Shown piece after piece: positions 25,487 to 33,470 of a DNA stretch of 64,000 nt. Position 1 is the first letter of the stretch, and each line of letters begins with the position of its first letter. A program made the position numbers and the translations under genes. Under the pieces are notes generated by a model. The model had not been told where the DNA came from and did no database searches. It saw only the letters and a program-made list of their open reading frames with translations. The stretch lies in the NCBI GenBank assembly GCA_025458905.1, contig JALORN010000020.1, positions 1-64,000 of the forward strand, read 5' to 3'. Source of the stretch: Steroidobacteraceae bacterium (GTDB lineage Bacteria; Pseudomonadota; Gammaproteobacteria; Steroidobacterales; Steroidobacteraceae).

Positions 25487-25873
25487 TCAGTCGTTGCCGG
25501 GGCGCCGGCCGTCGGGCAAGGGTGCCGGGTTCGCGTCGGCGGCGGCGACGCCGTTGCCGATCGCACGGCGTGCGGCCTGCCACAGCCGACGGGTGATCCA
25601 GGCGCCGACCACGACGCCGATGGTGCCGAGCGCCCAGACGATCGCCAGCAGCCAGGCGCCCGAGGTCTCGAGCAGCCGCTGCGTCCATTGCGTCCACCAC
25701 AGCAGCTCGGGCCAGGCCGCGAGCCAGCCGCTGCCGGCGTCCAGCAGCACGCCACCCGCCTGCACCAGCAGCCACGCCGCCGCGCACAGCAGCGTCCAGG
25801 CAACCAGCAGCGCCGCGACCAGCAGCGGGAAGGCCCAGCGCGGCGTCGCGCGATCCGGTGCCGCGGTGACCAT
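25487..25873 (-). CDS. Small two-helix membrane protein, function unknown
   Basis: A 128-residue protein with two strong hydrophobic helices (residues about 14-40 and 73-95) and a Trp-rich loop between them (WLAAWPELLWWTQWTQ). The ATG overlaps the TerC stop as TGATG, so it is translated by coupling with TerC. No family is recognised. Confidence 0.65.
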   Translation of the reverse strand: MVTAAPDRATPRWAFPLLVAALLVAWTLLCAAAWLLVQAGGVLLDAGSGWLAAWPELLWWTQWTQRLLETSGAWLLAIVWALGTIGVVVGAWITRRLWQAARRAIGNGVAAADANPAPLPDGRRPGND

Positions 25874-26892
25874 CAGCCGGCTTCCTGGCCGCCGAGTGGC
25901 AGCGGCTTGGCGCGGCGACGCGCGGCGCGATACCGCGAATAGGACAGCGCGCCGCAGACCGCACCGACCGTCACCGCCAGCGAGGCCCACGCCGGCAGCC
26001 TGCCGAGCAGGTCCACCGCGAGCACCTTCGCACCGACGAACAGCAGCACGAGCGCCAGCGCATGCTTCAAGGGGCGGAAGCGGTGGATCAGCGCGGCCAG
26101 TGCGAAGTAGAGGGCGCGCAGGCCGAGGATGCCGAAGGTCCCGGCCGCGCAGGCGATGAAGGGATCCTGCGTGATCACGAGGATCGCCGGCACCGAGTCC
26201 ATCGCGGACACGAGGTAGGCGCAGGCCACCAGGACCAGTGCCAGCAACGACGGCGTCGCCCACCACACGCGCGGCACACCGCCGGCCGCGGACGGCGCGC
26301 CGCCCCGCGAGGCCGGCGCAGGCAGCCTCACCCAGAAGCGCTCGCCATGCGGCGCGTCGGTGACGCGCAGCCGGGTGCGCAGCCAGCGCAGCACGGGATT
26401 CTTGGCGACGTCGAAGTCCACCTGGACGAACAGCAGCATCCGCAGGCCCGTGGCGATCACGATCGCGGCGAACAGGTACAGCACCCAGTCGAACTGGCCC
26501 ACCAGCGCGGCGCCGAGGGCGATCACCAGCGCACGCGTCGCCACCACGACGATGATGCCCCAGAACAGCACGCGATGCTGGCATTCGCGCGGCACCGCGA
26601 GGAAGGTGAAGACCATCGCGATGGCCAGCGCGTCGTCCATCGCGAGGGTCTTCTCCATCAGGTACGCCGTCAGGTACTGCTGGCCGCGCTCGGCCCCGAG
26701 CTGCCACCAGAGGCCGGCGCCGAACGCGAGGCCGGCCGCGAAGCAGGCGCCTGCCTGCGCGAGCCCCTGGCGCACGCCGATTTCCCCGCCACGGCGTCCC
26801 GGCATGCCGAGGTCGAACGCCAGCACCAGCATGGCAATCGCGAGCAGCGCGAGCCACAGCCAGGCCGGCGTGCCGAGGACTTCGGCCGACAT
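25873..26892 (-). CDS. TerC/Alx-family integral membrane protein
   Basis: A 339-residue polytopic protein with TerC signatures: helices around 10-30 and 45-62, EKTLAMDDALAIAMVFTFLAVPRECQHRVLFWGI with the conserved acidic residues, and SAMDSVPAILVITQDPFIACAAGTFGILGLRALYFAL containing the invariant D-S-P motif. Members are linked to tellurite resistance and to Mn2+ efflux (E. coli Alx). Upstream at 8 bp is the HPF-like gene and downstream a coupled small membrane protein, so the three form an operon. Confidence 0.93.
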   Translation of the reverse strand: MSAEVLGTPAWLWLALLAIAMLVLAFDLGMPGRRGGEIGVRQGLAQAGACFAAGLAFGAGLWWQLGAERGQQYLTAYLMEKTLAMDDALAIAMVFTFLAVPRECQHRVLFWGIIVVVATRALVIALGAALVGQFDWVLYLFAAIVIATGLRMLLFVQVDFDVAKNPVLRWLRTRLRVTDAPHGERFWVRLPAPASRGGAPSAAGGVPRVWWATPSLLALVLVACAYLVSAMDSVPAILVITQDPFIACAAGTFGILGLRALYFALAALIHRFRPLKHALALVLLFVGAKVLAVDLLGRLPAWASLAVTVGAVCGALSYSRYRAARRRAKPLPLGGQEAG

Positions 26893-26900
26893 CGCGGCGC

Positions 26901-27320
26901 TCAGGGCGGGACGGCGACCACCGCGACGCCCGGCGCCGGTTCCATCATCAGCGGCACGCCGCTGCTGGCCGGCTCGTGTCGCACGGCCGCACCGGCCAGC
27001 GCCGACCGGCGACCCGCGCGCCCGCGCTCGATCGCGGCCCGGGCGCCGCGTTGCAGCTTGTCGAAGGCGCGCTCGATCGCGCGGTACAGGTCTTCGTCGA
27101 CCTCGGTCGCGACCACGCTGGTGCCGCGGCGCGCGAGACGCGCATGCACCAGGCAACCCTTGTCGGGTCCGCCACGCGTGCCGTTGACGTCGAAGAGGCG
27201 CACCGACAGCGCGCCGAGGCGGCCCGGCAGGCGCAGCCGCAGCGCCTGCGCGCGCGACTCGACCGCATCGCGCAGCGCCGGCGTCAGGGTGAAGCCCATG
27301 GCGTGAATGTCCGTATCCAT
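26901..27320 (-). CDS. HPF/RaiA-family ribosome-associated protein
   Basis: A 139-residue protein. Its first ~100 residues follow the beta-alpha-beta-beta-beta-alpha pattern of HPF/YfiA: MGFTLTPALRDAVESRAQALRLRLPGRLGALSVRLFDVNGTRGG, VHARLARRGTSVVATEVDEDLYRAIERAFDKLQRGARAAIERGR. Such proteins bind the 30S decoding site and hibernate ribosomes. The C-terminal ~35 residues are low-complexity and hydrophobic, not a dimerising HPF-long domain. The gene is divergent from the thioredoxin-like gene; it may instead be a stress-linked partner of TerC. Confidence 0.8.
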   Translation of the reverse strand: MDTDIHAMGFTLTPALRDAVESRAQALRLRLPGRLGALSVRLFDVNGTRGGPDKGCLVHARLARRGTSVVATEVDEDLYRAIERAFDKLQRGARAAIERGRAGRRSALAGAAVRHEPASSGVPLMMEPAPGVAVVAVPP

Positions 27321-27483
27321 CGTCGGTCCCTCGAGCATGGGGAAGGTCGTCACGCGATCGAGCATAGGCAGGCGCAAGGTTGGCAAAAAGCAGAAAATAG
27401 ACGCCGATCGCTTCGGGCATCCCGAAGTTGCGCCGGCCCCGCCCGGTCCGCGCCGGCGTACCGTGGCGCCGACCGCGCGGCGC

Positions 27484-27489
27484 TAGAAT
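27484..27489 (+). promoter_or_regulatory. Candidate -10 box for the thioredoxin-like gene
   Basis: TAGAAT 24 bp before the ATG and just upstream of a strong GGAGG ribosome site at 27501-27505. No clear -35. Confidence 0.35.
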
Positions 27490-27512
27490 CGTCCTTCACA
27501 GGAGGTCCCCCG

Positions 27513-28115
27513 ATGTCCCACGCCCGCCTCGTCGTTCCTGCATCGCTGCTGCTCGCCGCCAGCGGCGCCGCCGCGGCCGTCACGCTGGCCGCCGAGCCCT
27601 CGGCGGGCGGGCTCCTCGTCCCGCCGGCCGCGACCCTGGCGATCGCCCAGGTGAAGCCCGACGGCGCCGCTGCGGCGGCCGGTAGCGTGGCGCCGGCCGC
27701 TGAGCTGATCGACCCTGCCGGCCTGCGCAAGCTGCTCGCAGCCCAGCGCGGCAAGGTCGTGGTGCTGAACCTCTGGGCCACTTGGTGCGTGCCCTGCCTG
27801 CGCGAGATCCCGGACCTGGTGGCGCTCGAGAAGGAACTCGCGCCGCGCGGTGTCACCCTGATCGGCCTCGGCATGGACGAGCCCTCGGCGCTCGCCGAAC
27901 AGGTCGAGCCGTTCCGCCGCAAGAACTTCCCGGCGTTCCGCACCTGGCTGCGCAGCGAGCCGGACATGGACGCGCTGGTCAGCGTGGTCGACCCGGCCTG
28001 GAACGAGATCCTGCCGACCACCTACCTGATCGGCCGCGACGGCAAGGTCGCGCAGAAGATCCAGGGCAAGCGCACACTCGAGCAATTCCGCGAGCTGATC
28101 CGCGAGGTGCCGTGA
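27513..28115 (+). CDS. TlpA/ResA-like exported thioredoxin-fold protein
   Basis: A 200-residue protein with a signal peptide (MSHARLVVPASLLLAASGAAAA) and a thioredoxin fold with the redox motif WATWCVPC at about 89-96, the usual TlpA/ResA type, and the cis-proline loop EILPTTYLIGRDG. It would reduce disulfides or cytochrome-c hemes in the periplasm. A GGAGG 7 bp before the ATG fixes the start. Its stop overlaps the next ATG (TGATG), so it is coupled to the aldo/keto reductase. Confidence 0.92.
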   Translation: MSHARLVVPASLLLAASGAAAAVTLAAEPSAGGLLVPPAATLAIAQVKPDGAAAAAGSVAPAAELIDPAGLRKLLAAQRGKVVVLNLWATWCVPCLREIPDLVALEKELAPRGVTLIGLGMDEPSALAEQVEPFRRKNFPAFRTWLRSEPDMDALVSVVDPAWNEILPTTYLIGRDGKVAQKIQGKRTLEQFRELIREVP

Positions 28116-29107
28116 TGACCCCCGAGGAGCGCGAGCGCAGGGACTTCATCGGCCGGGCGACCGCGTTGCTCGCGGCCTCCGGCCTGGCGGGCGGCATGGC
28201 CTCGCGCGACGCCGACGCTGCCGCCACGCCGCAGCGCGTCGTCGACCGCGGCGCGCCCGCGGCGGCCTCCGGCACGCTCCGGCTCGGCGGCGACCTCGAG
28301 GTCGCACGCATGGGCTTCGGCGCGATGCGCCTCACCGGCGACGGCATCTGGGGCGAGCCGCGGGACGCGCAGGCCTGTCGCGCGGTGCTGCGCCGCACGC
28401 TCGAGCTCGGCGTGAACTTCATCGACACCGCCGACTCGTACGGGCCCGCGGTCAGCGAGCGGCTGATCGCCGAGGCGCTGCACCCGTACCCGCGTGGCCT
28501 CGTGATCGCGACCAAGGGCGGCCTGACGCGTCCCGGCCCCAACAAGTGGGTGCCCGACTGTCGTCCCGAACACCTGCGCGCGGCGCTGCAGGGCAGCCTG
28601 AAGCGACTGAAGGTGTCGCAGGTCGACCTCTACCAGCTGCACACCGCCGACCCGAAGGTGCCGTACGAGGACTCGCTCGGCGAGGTCGCGCGCCTGCAGC
28701 AGGAAGGCCTGATCCGCCACGTCGGCATCTCCAACGTGAACGTCGAGCAGCTCGCGAAGGCGCGAGCGATCCTGAAGGTGGTCTCGGTGCAGAACCGCTA
28801 CAACGTCACCGACCGCGGCTCGGAGGCGGTGCTGCAGGCCTGCGAGCAGGCCGGCATCGCCTTCATCCCCTGGGGGCCACTGGCACGGATGGGCGCCGGC
28901 GCGGCGGCCAACCCGGCGCTCGCCGCACTGGACGCGGTCGCGAAGCAGCGCGGCATCGAGCGCTCGCAGGCGCTGCTCGCCTGGCTGCTCGCGAAGTCGA
29001 AGGTGATGCTGCCGATTCCCGGCACCTCCAGGCTCGAGCACCTCGAGGAGAACGTCGCCGCCGCGAACGTGCGCCTCGACGCAGCGGAGATGCAGCGCAT
29101 CGGCTGA
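28115..29107 (+). CDS. Aldo/keto reductase with twin-arginine-like leader
   Basis: A 330-residue AKR with the TIM-barrel landmarks GFGAMRLTG, NFIDTADSYGPAVSERLIAEAL (catalytic Asp and Tyr), IATKGG (catalytic Lys), DLYQLHTADP (His), IRHVGISNVNVEQL and MLPIPGTSRLEHLEEN. The first ~45 residues (RRDFIGRATALLAASGLAGGMA) look like a Tat signal, unusual for a NADPH enzyme. Tat can export folded proteins with bound cofactor, so periplasmic action is possible. Translation is coupled to the thioredoxin-like gene. Confidence 0.92.
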   Translation: MTPEERERRDFIGRATALLAASGLAGGMASRDADAAATPQRVVDRGAPAAASGTLRLGGDLEVARMGFGAMRLTGDGIWGEPRDAQACRAVLRRTLELGVNFIDTADSYGPAVSERLIAEALHPYPRGLVIATKGGLTRPGPNKWVPDCRPEHLRAALQGSLKRLKVSQVDLYQLHTADPKVPYEDSLGEVARLQQEGLIRHVGISNVNVEQLAKARAILKVVSVQNRYNVTDRGSEAVLQACEQAGIAFIPWGPLARMGAGAAANPALAALDAVAKQRGIERSQALLAWLLAKSKVMLPIPGTSRLEHLEENVAAANVRLDAAEMQRIG

Positions 29108-29169
29108 GCCGCGGCGGCCGCGAGCCCGAGCGACCGCCGGCCGCGCGGCTGGCGGGCCCGGCGCCCGCG

Positions 29170-29469
29170 CTATGGGGCGCGATCGCGCCTGAGGCCGTCG
29201 GCCGCGGCGCGGGCCAGCTCGCCGCCCTTGGCCTTGACGCGCGCCAGCCAGGCGCGCGCCCAGGCGTACTCGAGGCCGAGGATGGCGAGGCCCGCGGGGA
29301 TCACGACGAAAGCCGGCCCGGGCAGCACCAGCATCGCGAGGCCGACCAGCAGCACGCTCGACCCGAGCAGCGTGACGGCGATCCGCTTGGCCCAGCGATA
29401 GGGGGACGACCCACCCGCCGCAGGCGCGCCGCGCTTCAGCGGCCCGGAAGGCACACGGCCACCTTCCAA
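29170..29469 (-). CDS. PGPGW-type small transmembrane protein
   Basis: A 99-residue protein with a hydrophobic hairpin: KRIAVTLLGSSVLLVGLAMLVLPGPAFVVIPAGLAILGLEYAWARAWLARVK. The LVLPGPAxVxIPxGLAILxLE core matches the small PGPGW family of unknown function. The gene is convergent with the aldo/keto reductase (62 bp apart). Start uncertain; upstream sequence is low-complexity. Confidence 0.8.
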   Translation of the reverse strand: MEGGRVPSGPLKRGAPAAGGSSPYRWAKRIAVTLLGSSVLLVGLAMLVLPGPAFVVIPAGLAILGLEYAWARAWLARVKAKGGELARAAADGLRRDRAP

Positions 29470-29739
29470 GGGTCGCCGCCACGACGGGCGGCGAAGCAGG
29501 AGTGGATGCTCTCGAGGGCGCGATGCGGGGGCGGAGCCGGCGGGGCACTGCTCATGAGTGGGTCGCGGGGGCCGAGGATGAGCCTGGGGAATGGTGCAGC
29601 GGAGTCTGACCCGAGGCTACCCGAGCGGTTCCCCGGGTCCGGAAACGGCGCCAACAGGATCCGCCTCGCGGTTCGTGGGCTCGCCGGGGCGTGTAGAGTC
29701 GCCCCTGCGGCACCTCGCCGCCTGTGCCGGACCCCCGCC

Positions 29740-30210
29740 ATGACTGCACTCGAAGCCGAGCTCGACGCCCTGATGGCGCGCTACTACGACCGCTTCGGCG
29801 CGATGGACTTCGCCGAGGCGCGCCGCGTCTTCGACACCGCCGACCCGCAGCCGGTCTACCTCGCCGAGGAGATCGACGAGTTCCTGCGCGACTGGCCGGC
29901 GATCGAGGCCTACTGGGCCGCGAGCCAGGCGGCGATGTCGAAGCTCTCCTCGCGCCACTGGGACCTGCGCGCGCGGCAGGTCGCCGACGATCTCGCGACC
30001 GCGACCTGGCGGCTGCACTGGAACGCGCAGGTGGTCGGCCAGCAGAAGCCGGTCGGCGGCGAGGTGCGCGTCACCGCGATGTTCCGCCGCCGCCCCGAGG
30101 GTTGGCGCCTGTTCCACTACGTCGAGGCGCCGCTCGCGCCGATCCTGTACGTGCGCAAGCTCTACGAAGGCCAGGTGGACGCGGACTTCCTCGGCGACGC
30201 GCAGCGCTGA
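29740..30210 (+). CDS. NTF2-like/SnoaL-type protein
   Basis: A 156-residue protein with the cone-shaped NTF2 layout: a first helix (LEAELDALMARYYDRFGAMDFAEARRVFD), a second (EFLRDWPAIEAYWAASQAAM), then long strands (SRHWDLRARQVADDLATATWRLHWNAQVVG, GEVRVTAMFRRRPEGWRLFHYVEAPLAP). Such folds serve as isomerases, dehydratases or ligand binders; residues for a specific reaction are not obvious. The promoter region is shared with the divergent PGPGW gene (270 bp, no other gene seen). Confidence 0.82.
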   Translation: MTALEAELDALMARYYDRFGAMDFAEARRVFDTADPQPVYLAEEIDEFLRDWPAIEAYWAASQAAMSKLSSRHWDLRARQVADDLATATWRLHWNAQVVGQQKPVGGEVRVTAMFRRRPEGWRLFHYVEAPLAPILYVRKLYEGQVDADFLGDAQR

Positions 30211-30241
30211 ACCCGGCGCCCGGCGCGAGCACTCGCGGGGA

Positions 30242-30256
30242 CCGCCGCGCCGGCGG
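30242..30256. terminator. Small hairpin between convergent genes
   Basis: CCGCCG, a CGC loop and CGGCGG in the 57-bp gap between the NTF2-like and DUF2238 genes. Short stem, no U-tract. Confidence 0.3.
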
Positions 30257-30267
30257 CGCGTGCCGCT

Positions 30268-30909
30268 TCAGCGCGGGCCGACGCCGGCATCGCCGCCGAC
30301 GCCGAGCCGTGCGAGGCCGCGGTCGTGCAGGCCGCCGAGCAGCAGCTGCGCGCTGATCGCGCCGCAGAGCGCGAGGAACATGTCCCACTGCGTGTCCCAG
30401 ACGTCGCCCTGGGTGCCGAGGAAGGCCTCCGCGCTGCCGCCGCCGATCAGCGCGGTCCACCATTCGAGGAACTCGTAGCAGGCGCTGATCGCGAGGCACA
30501 TGCCGGCGACGATCGTGAACAGCCAGCCGCTGCGGCGCAGCGGCGTGTGCCGCAGCAGCAGCTCGCGCGCGATGATCGCCGGCACGAAGCCCTGCGCGAA
30601 ATGGCCAATGCGATCGTAGGGGTTGCGCGACAGGTCGAGCAGGTCCTGCAGCCAGAAGCCGAGCGGCACCTTGGCATAGGTGTAGCGGGCGCCGAGCATC
30701 AGGATCGCGGCGTGCACCGCGATCAGCACGTAGGCGAGCGGCGTCAGCGGGAAGCGCGCCAGCGTCGCGCCGAGCAGCGGCACGGCGACCAGCACCGGCG
30801 CGACCTCGAGCCACCAGGTCAGGCGATCCTCGGGCGCGTAGCCCGACAGCACCAGCCCCGCGACCCCCACCGCGCACAGTGCGAGGAACGCGCGCCGCGA
30901 CTCAGCCAT
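30268..30909 (-). CDS. DUF2238 (YjdF-like) membrane protein
   Basis: A 213-residue protein with about six hydrophobic helices and the family's conserved core: ALYTYAKVPLGFWL-like (GARYTYAKVPLGFW), NPYDRIGHFAQGFVPAIIARELLLRH, CLAISACYEFLEWW and GTQGDVWDTQWDMFLALCGA. This matches DUF2238/YjdF, of unknown function. The ATG at 30909 lies within the end of the upstream hydrolase gene (8-bp overlap). Confidence 0.88.
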   Translation of the reverse strand: MAESRRAFLALCAVGVAGLVLSGYAPEDRLTWWLEVAPVLVAVPLLGATLARFPLTPLAYVLIAVHAAILMLGARYTYAKVPLGFWLQDLLDLSRNPYDRIGHFAQGFVPAIIARELLLRHTPLRRSGWLFTIVAGMCLAISACYEFLEWWTALIGGGSAEAFLGTQGDVWDTQWDMFLALCGAISAQLLLGGLHDRGLARLGVGGDAGVGPR

Positions 30910-31744
30910 CGACGAACTCCCGCACCATGCGCCCGAACTCGGCGGTGTGCAGGTCGAGGAAGCCGTGTCCCCAGTCGGGACGATCGACGAGCCTGCCGTC
31001 GCGGATGTAGGGCATCGCACGCGGCGTGAACTGCTGCAGGTCGTCGTTGTTGTTCAGCACCAGGATCGGCTGGTGCGCCCGCGGCAGGTTCTCCGGGTAG
31101 GAATAGTTGAAGGCCGCGCGATGGCCCCAGTGGCGGTGCGCCCCGCCCCGCACGTGGTCGGGGTAGTAGCGCATGATCATCTCGAGCGTCTGGCCTGGGC
31201 CGCGGAAGTTCACCAGTGCGCGCCAGTAGTCGGTGAGGTGGCTGCCATCCTCGCGCAGGTCCATCGGCGCGAACTCGGCGCGCATCTGCGCGAGCTCCGC
31301 GTCGGTGTAGACCGGCGTCGAGATCAGCACCAGGTGCCGGATCGCCTGTGGCCGCTGCAGCGCGAGCTCGAGCGCGATCTTGGAACCCGTGTGGAAGCCG
31401 ACGCAGTCGGCCTCGGCGATGCCGAGCAGGTCCATCACCTCGCCCATCGCTGCCGCATAGTCGCCGATCTCCGGCGGCTCGCGCGGCGGGTCGCTCGCGC
31501 CGTAGCCGGGCGTGTCGGGCGCGACGGCGAGCCGGTCGCGACCCATCTCGCCGAGGAAGCGCGCGTAGATCGCGCCGGAGACCGGGCTCAGGTGGAAGCA
31601 CAGCAGCGGCCGCCGCGCGCCCACGGGCGGCGGCCCGGCGACGCGCAGGTGCAGCTGGCCGAAGCGGCCATCGACGTAGCGCCGGCGCACCGCGGCGGGC
31701 GCCGCGCCAGCGGCCGCGGGCAGGTCGGGCCGCGGTGAGTTCAT
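30902..31744 (-). CDS. Alpha/beta hydrolase with GFHTG elbow
   Basis: A 280-residue single-domain hydrolase fold. LLCFHLSPVSGAIYARFL, APDTPGYGASDPPREP, the elbow VGFHTGSKIALELAL (GFHTG at 116-120, His118 where Ser is usual) and a late Asp/His pair (NNNDDLQQFTPRAM, PDWGHGFLDLHTAEF). It closely resembles domain 1 of the tandem protein at 14042 and the protein at 39796. It is flanked by a Sel1-like exported protein (4-bp overlap upstream) and DUF2238. Substrate unknown. Confidence 0.88.
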   Translation of the reverse strand: MNSPRPDLPAAAGAAPAAVRRRYVDGRFGQLHLRVAGPPPVGARRPLLCFHLSPVSGAIYARFLGEMGRDRLAVAPDTPGYGASDPPREPPEIGDYAAAMGEVMDLLGIAEADCVGFHTGSKIALELALQRPQAIRHLVLISTPVYTDAELAQMRAEFAPMDLREDGSHLTDYWRALVNFRGPGQTLEMIMRYYPDHVRGGAHRHWGHRAAFNYSYPENLPRAHQPILVLNNNDDLQQFTPRAMPYIRDGRLVDRPDWGHGFLDLHTAEFGRMVREFVDG

Positions 31745-32409
31745 CGACGCGCCTCGATCTCGCGCTGCAGCTGGTCGGCGAGCAGGCCCTGGTAGTAATC
31801 GCCCGCGAACTGCTTGCGCGCCGCGGCGAGGAAACCGAGCATCTCCTGCCGGTCCTTGCGCACCGGGCAGCCGTCGAACAGCCCCTGAACGACGTACGCG
31901 GGGAAGCCGAGTTGCCCGGCGAGGCGGCCCTGCAGGGCCGAGCGGCGGATCAGCTCGGCGCCCTTGCATACGTCCTTCGGCTGCTGGTTCATGCCGAACA
32001 CGGTGATGTAGCCGATCACGAACAGCGCCTGCGGATAGTCGGCGTCGACCGCGGCCTGGCGGTTGGCGAGCGCCTCGGCGCCGCGACCGCTGTAGCCGAG
32101 GACCCGGCCGAGCAGGTAGTTGAGCCGCGGGTTCCCGGGGTCGGCCTGCACTGCCGCACGGCAGGCCTCGATCGCCTTCGGCAGGTCGATCTGCGGCCGC
32201 TCGCGGCCCTCGGCGACGCGGTTCGGATCCTCGGGGTGCGAGGCCATGCGGTCGCACTCGGTGACCTGCTGCGAGTACCCGGACGGGTCGAACTTCGCGA
32301 CCGGCGCAGCCGCCGCCGCTGTCGCGGCATGCGCCGGTGCCATCAGCACGAGGCCGCAGAGCAGCCGTGACGCGATCGATGCCGCGCGATGGGCGGCGAC
32401 GAGTCTCAT
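31741..32409 (-). CDS. Exported TPR/Sel1-like protein
   Basis: A 222-residue protein with a signal peptide (ASIASRLLCGLVLMAPAHAATA). The mature part has helical repeats: IEACRAAVQADPGNPRLNYLLGRVLGYSGRGAEALANRQAAVDADYPQALFVIGYI, resembling TPR/Sel1 motifs that hold protein partners. Cysteines at several repeat ends may pair. The stop overlaps the hydrolase start by 4 bp. An in-frame ATG 27 bp upstream is an alternative start. Confidence 0.75.
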   Translation of the reverse strand: MRLVAAHRAASIASRLLCGLVLMAPAHAATAAAAAPVAKFDPSGYSQQVTECDRMASHPEDPNRVAEGRERPQIDLPKAIEACRAAVQADPGNPRLNYLLGRVLGYSGRGAEALANRQAAVDADYPQALFVIGYITVFGMNQQPKDVCKGAELIRRSALQGRLAGQLGFPAYVVQGLFDGCPVRKDRQEMLGFLAAARKQFAGDYYQGLLADQLQREIEARR

Positions 32410-32539
32410 GAGTCTCACTCCCCGGGACGGTCCCACTGACGCGGGCTGCGCCGCGGCGCGCCGGCGGCCCGCTCACGGCCGCGGCGCCGGACCCGCACGG
32501 CCGCCCGATGATCGGCGCGCGGCGCGCGAAAATCCACCG

Positions 32540-33460
32540 TCAAGCCTGCCGTGCGGCCCAGTCCGTGATCGCCCGCGCCACGGCCAGCGGCGACTCGTGG
32601 TGCATCATGTGGCCGGCGCCCGGGATGTTCGCGAGCTCGAACCGGCGGAAGATCGCGCCGAAGTAGGATTCGCTGCCGTCCGGCCCGAGCCGGCGATGGA
32701 ACTCGGATTCCGTGCCGCACACCAGCAGCACCGGCACCTCGACGCGCCGCCAGCAGGCCTCGGCCTCCTCGCGGCGGTAGAGCACGGGATTGGCCAGCCG
32801 ATGCCAGGGATCCGCGCGCAGCTCGATGCCGCCGTCCGGCTGCGGCCGGGACCACGCGCGCGCCAGGAACTCGGCGTGCGCCGGCGGCAGGCGCGCATGC
32901 CGCCGGCCGATCACCCGTGCGAGCTGCGCGACCGACTCGTAGCGCGACTGCCGCACCGGCTCGCGCAGCTGGTCGAGCCACTCGGCGTAGCGCGCGGGCG
33001 CGTCCTCGGGCGTGGTGCGCCGCAACCCGAAGCCCTCGAGCGACGCCAGCCAGCGGAAGCGGCCGGGGCGGATGCCGGCATACAGCGCGGCGACGTTGCC
33101 GCCCATGCTGTGCCCGATCACGCGCAGCGCGCGGCCCGCCGCAGGCGGGGCGCCATCGACGCCGAGCCGCTCGAGCAGGGCCTCGAGGTCGGCGAGGTAG
33201 TCCGGGAACCAGTACGGCGCGTCGTTCCAGCCGCTGCCGCCGAAGCCGCGCCAGTCGAGCGCGACGAACGACCAGTCGCGCGGCAGCGCATCGACCAGGA
33301 ACTGGAAGGTGTCGGCGCAGTCGAGGAAGCCGTGCAGCAGCAGCACCGGGTCGGCGGAGGGCGGGCCCCAGCGCAGCACGCGGTGCGCGAGCCCGCGCAG
33401 CTCGAGGGCCTCGCTGCGCGCCGGCACCTGTGCCTCGTAGACCGCCGCCGCGCCGGCCAT
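32540..33460 (-). CDS. Alpha/beta hydrolase with canonical GHSMG
   Basis: A 306-residue hydrolase with a complete catalytic set: the oxyanion segment LLLHGFLDCADTF, the nucleophile elbow VIGHSMGGNVAALYAG, an Asp/Glu in the GTESEF strand and the late His in NIPGAGHMMHHESP. It is unlike the GxHTG proteins nearby. I chose the ATG at 33460; a GTG at 33478 overlaps the end of ilvA. It follows ilvA directly and is probably co-transcribed. Substrate unknown. Confidence 0.87.
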   Translation of the reverse strand: MAGAAAVYEAQVPARSEALELRGLAHRVLRWGPPSADPVLLLHGFLDCADTFQFLVDALPRDWSFVALDWRGFGGSGWNDAPYWFPDYLADLEALLERLGVDGAPPAAGRALRVIGHSMGGNVAALYAGIRPGRFRWLASLEGFGLRRTTPEDAPARYAEWLDQLREPVRQSRYESVAQLARVIGRRHARLPPAHAEFLARAWSRPQPDGGIELRADPWHRLANPVLYRREEAEACWRRVEVPVLLVCGTESEFHRRLGPDGSESYFGAIFRRFELANIPGAGHMMHHESPLAVARAITDWAARQA

Positions 33461-33470
33461 GGCCGCCGCC

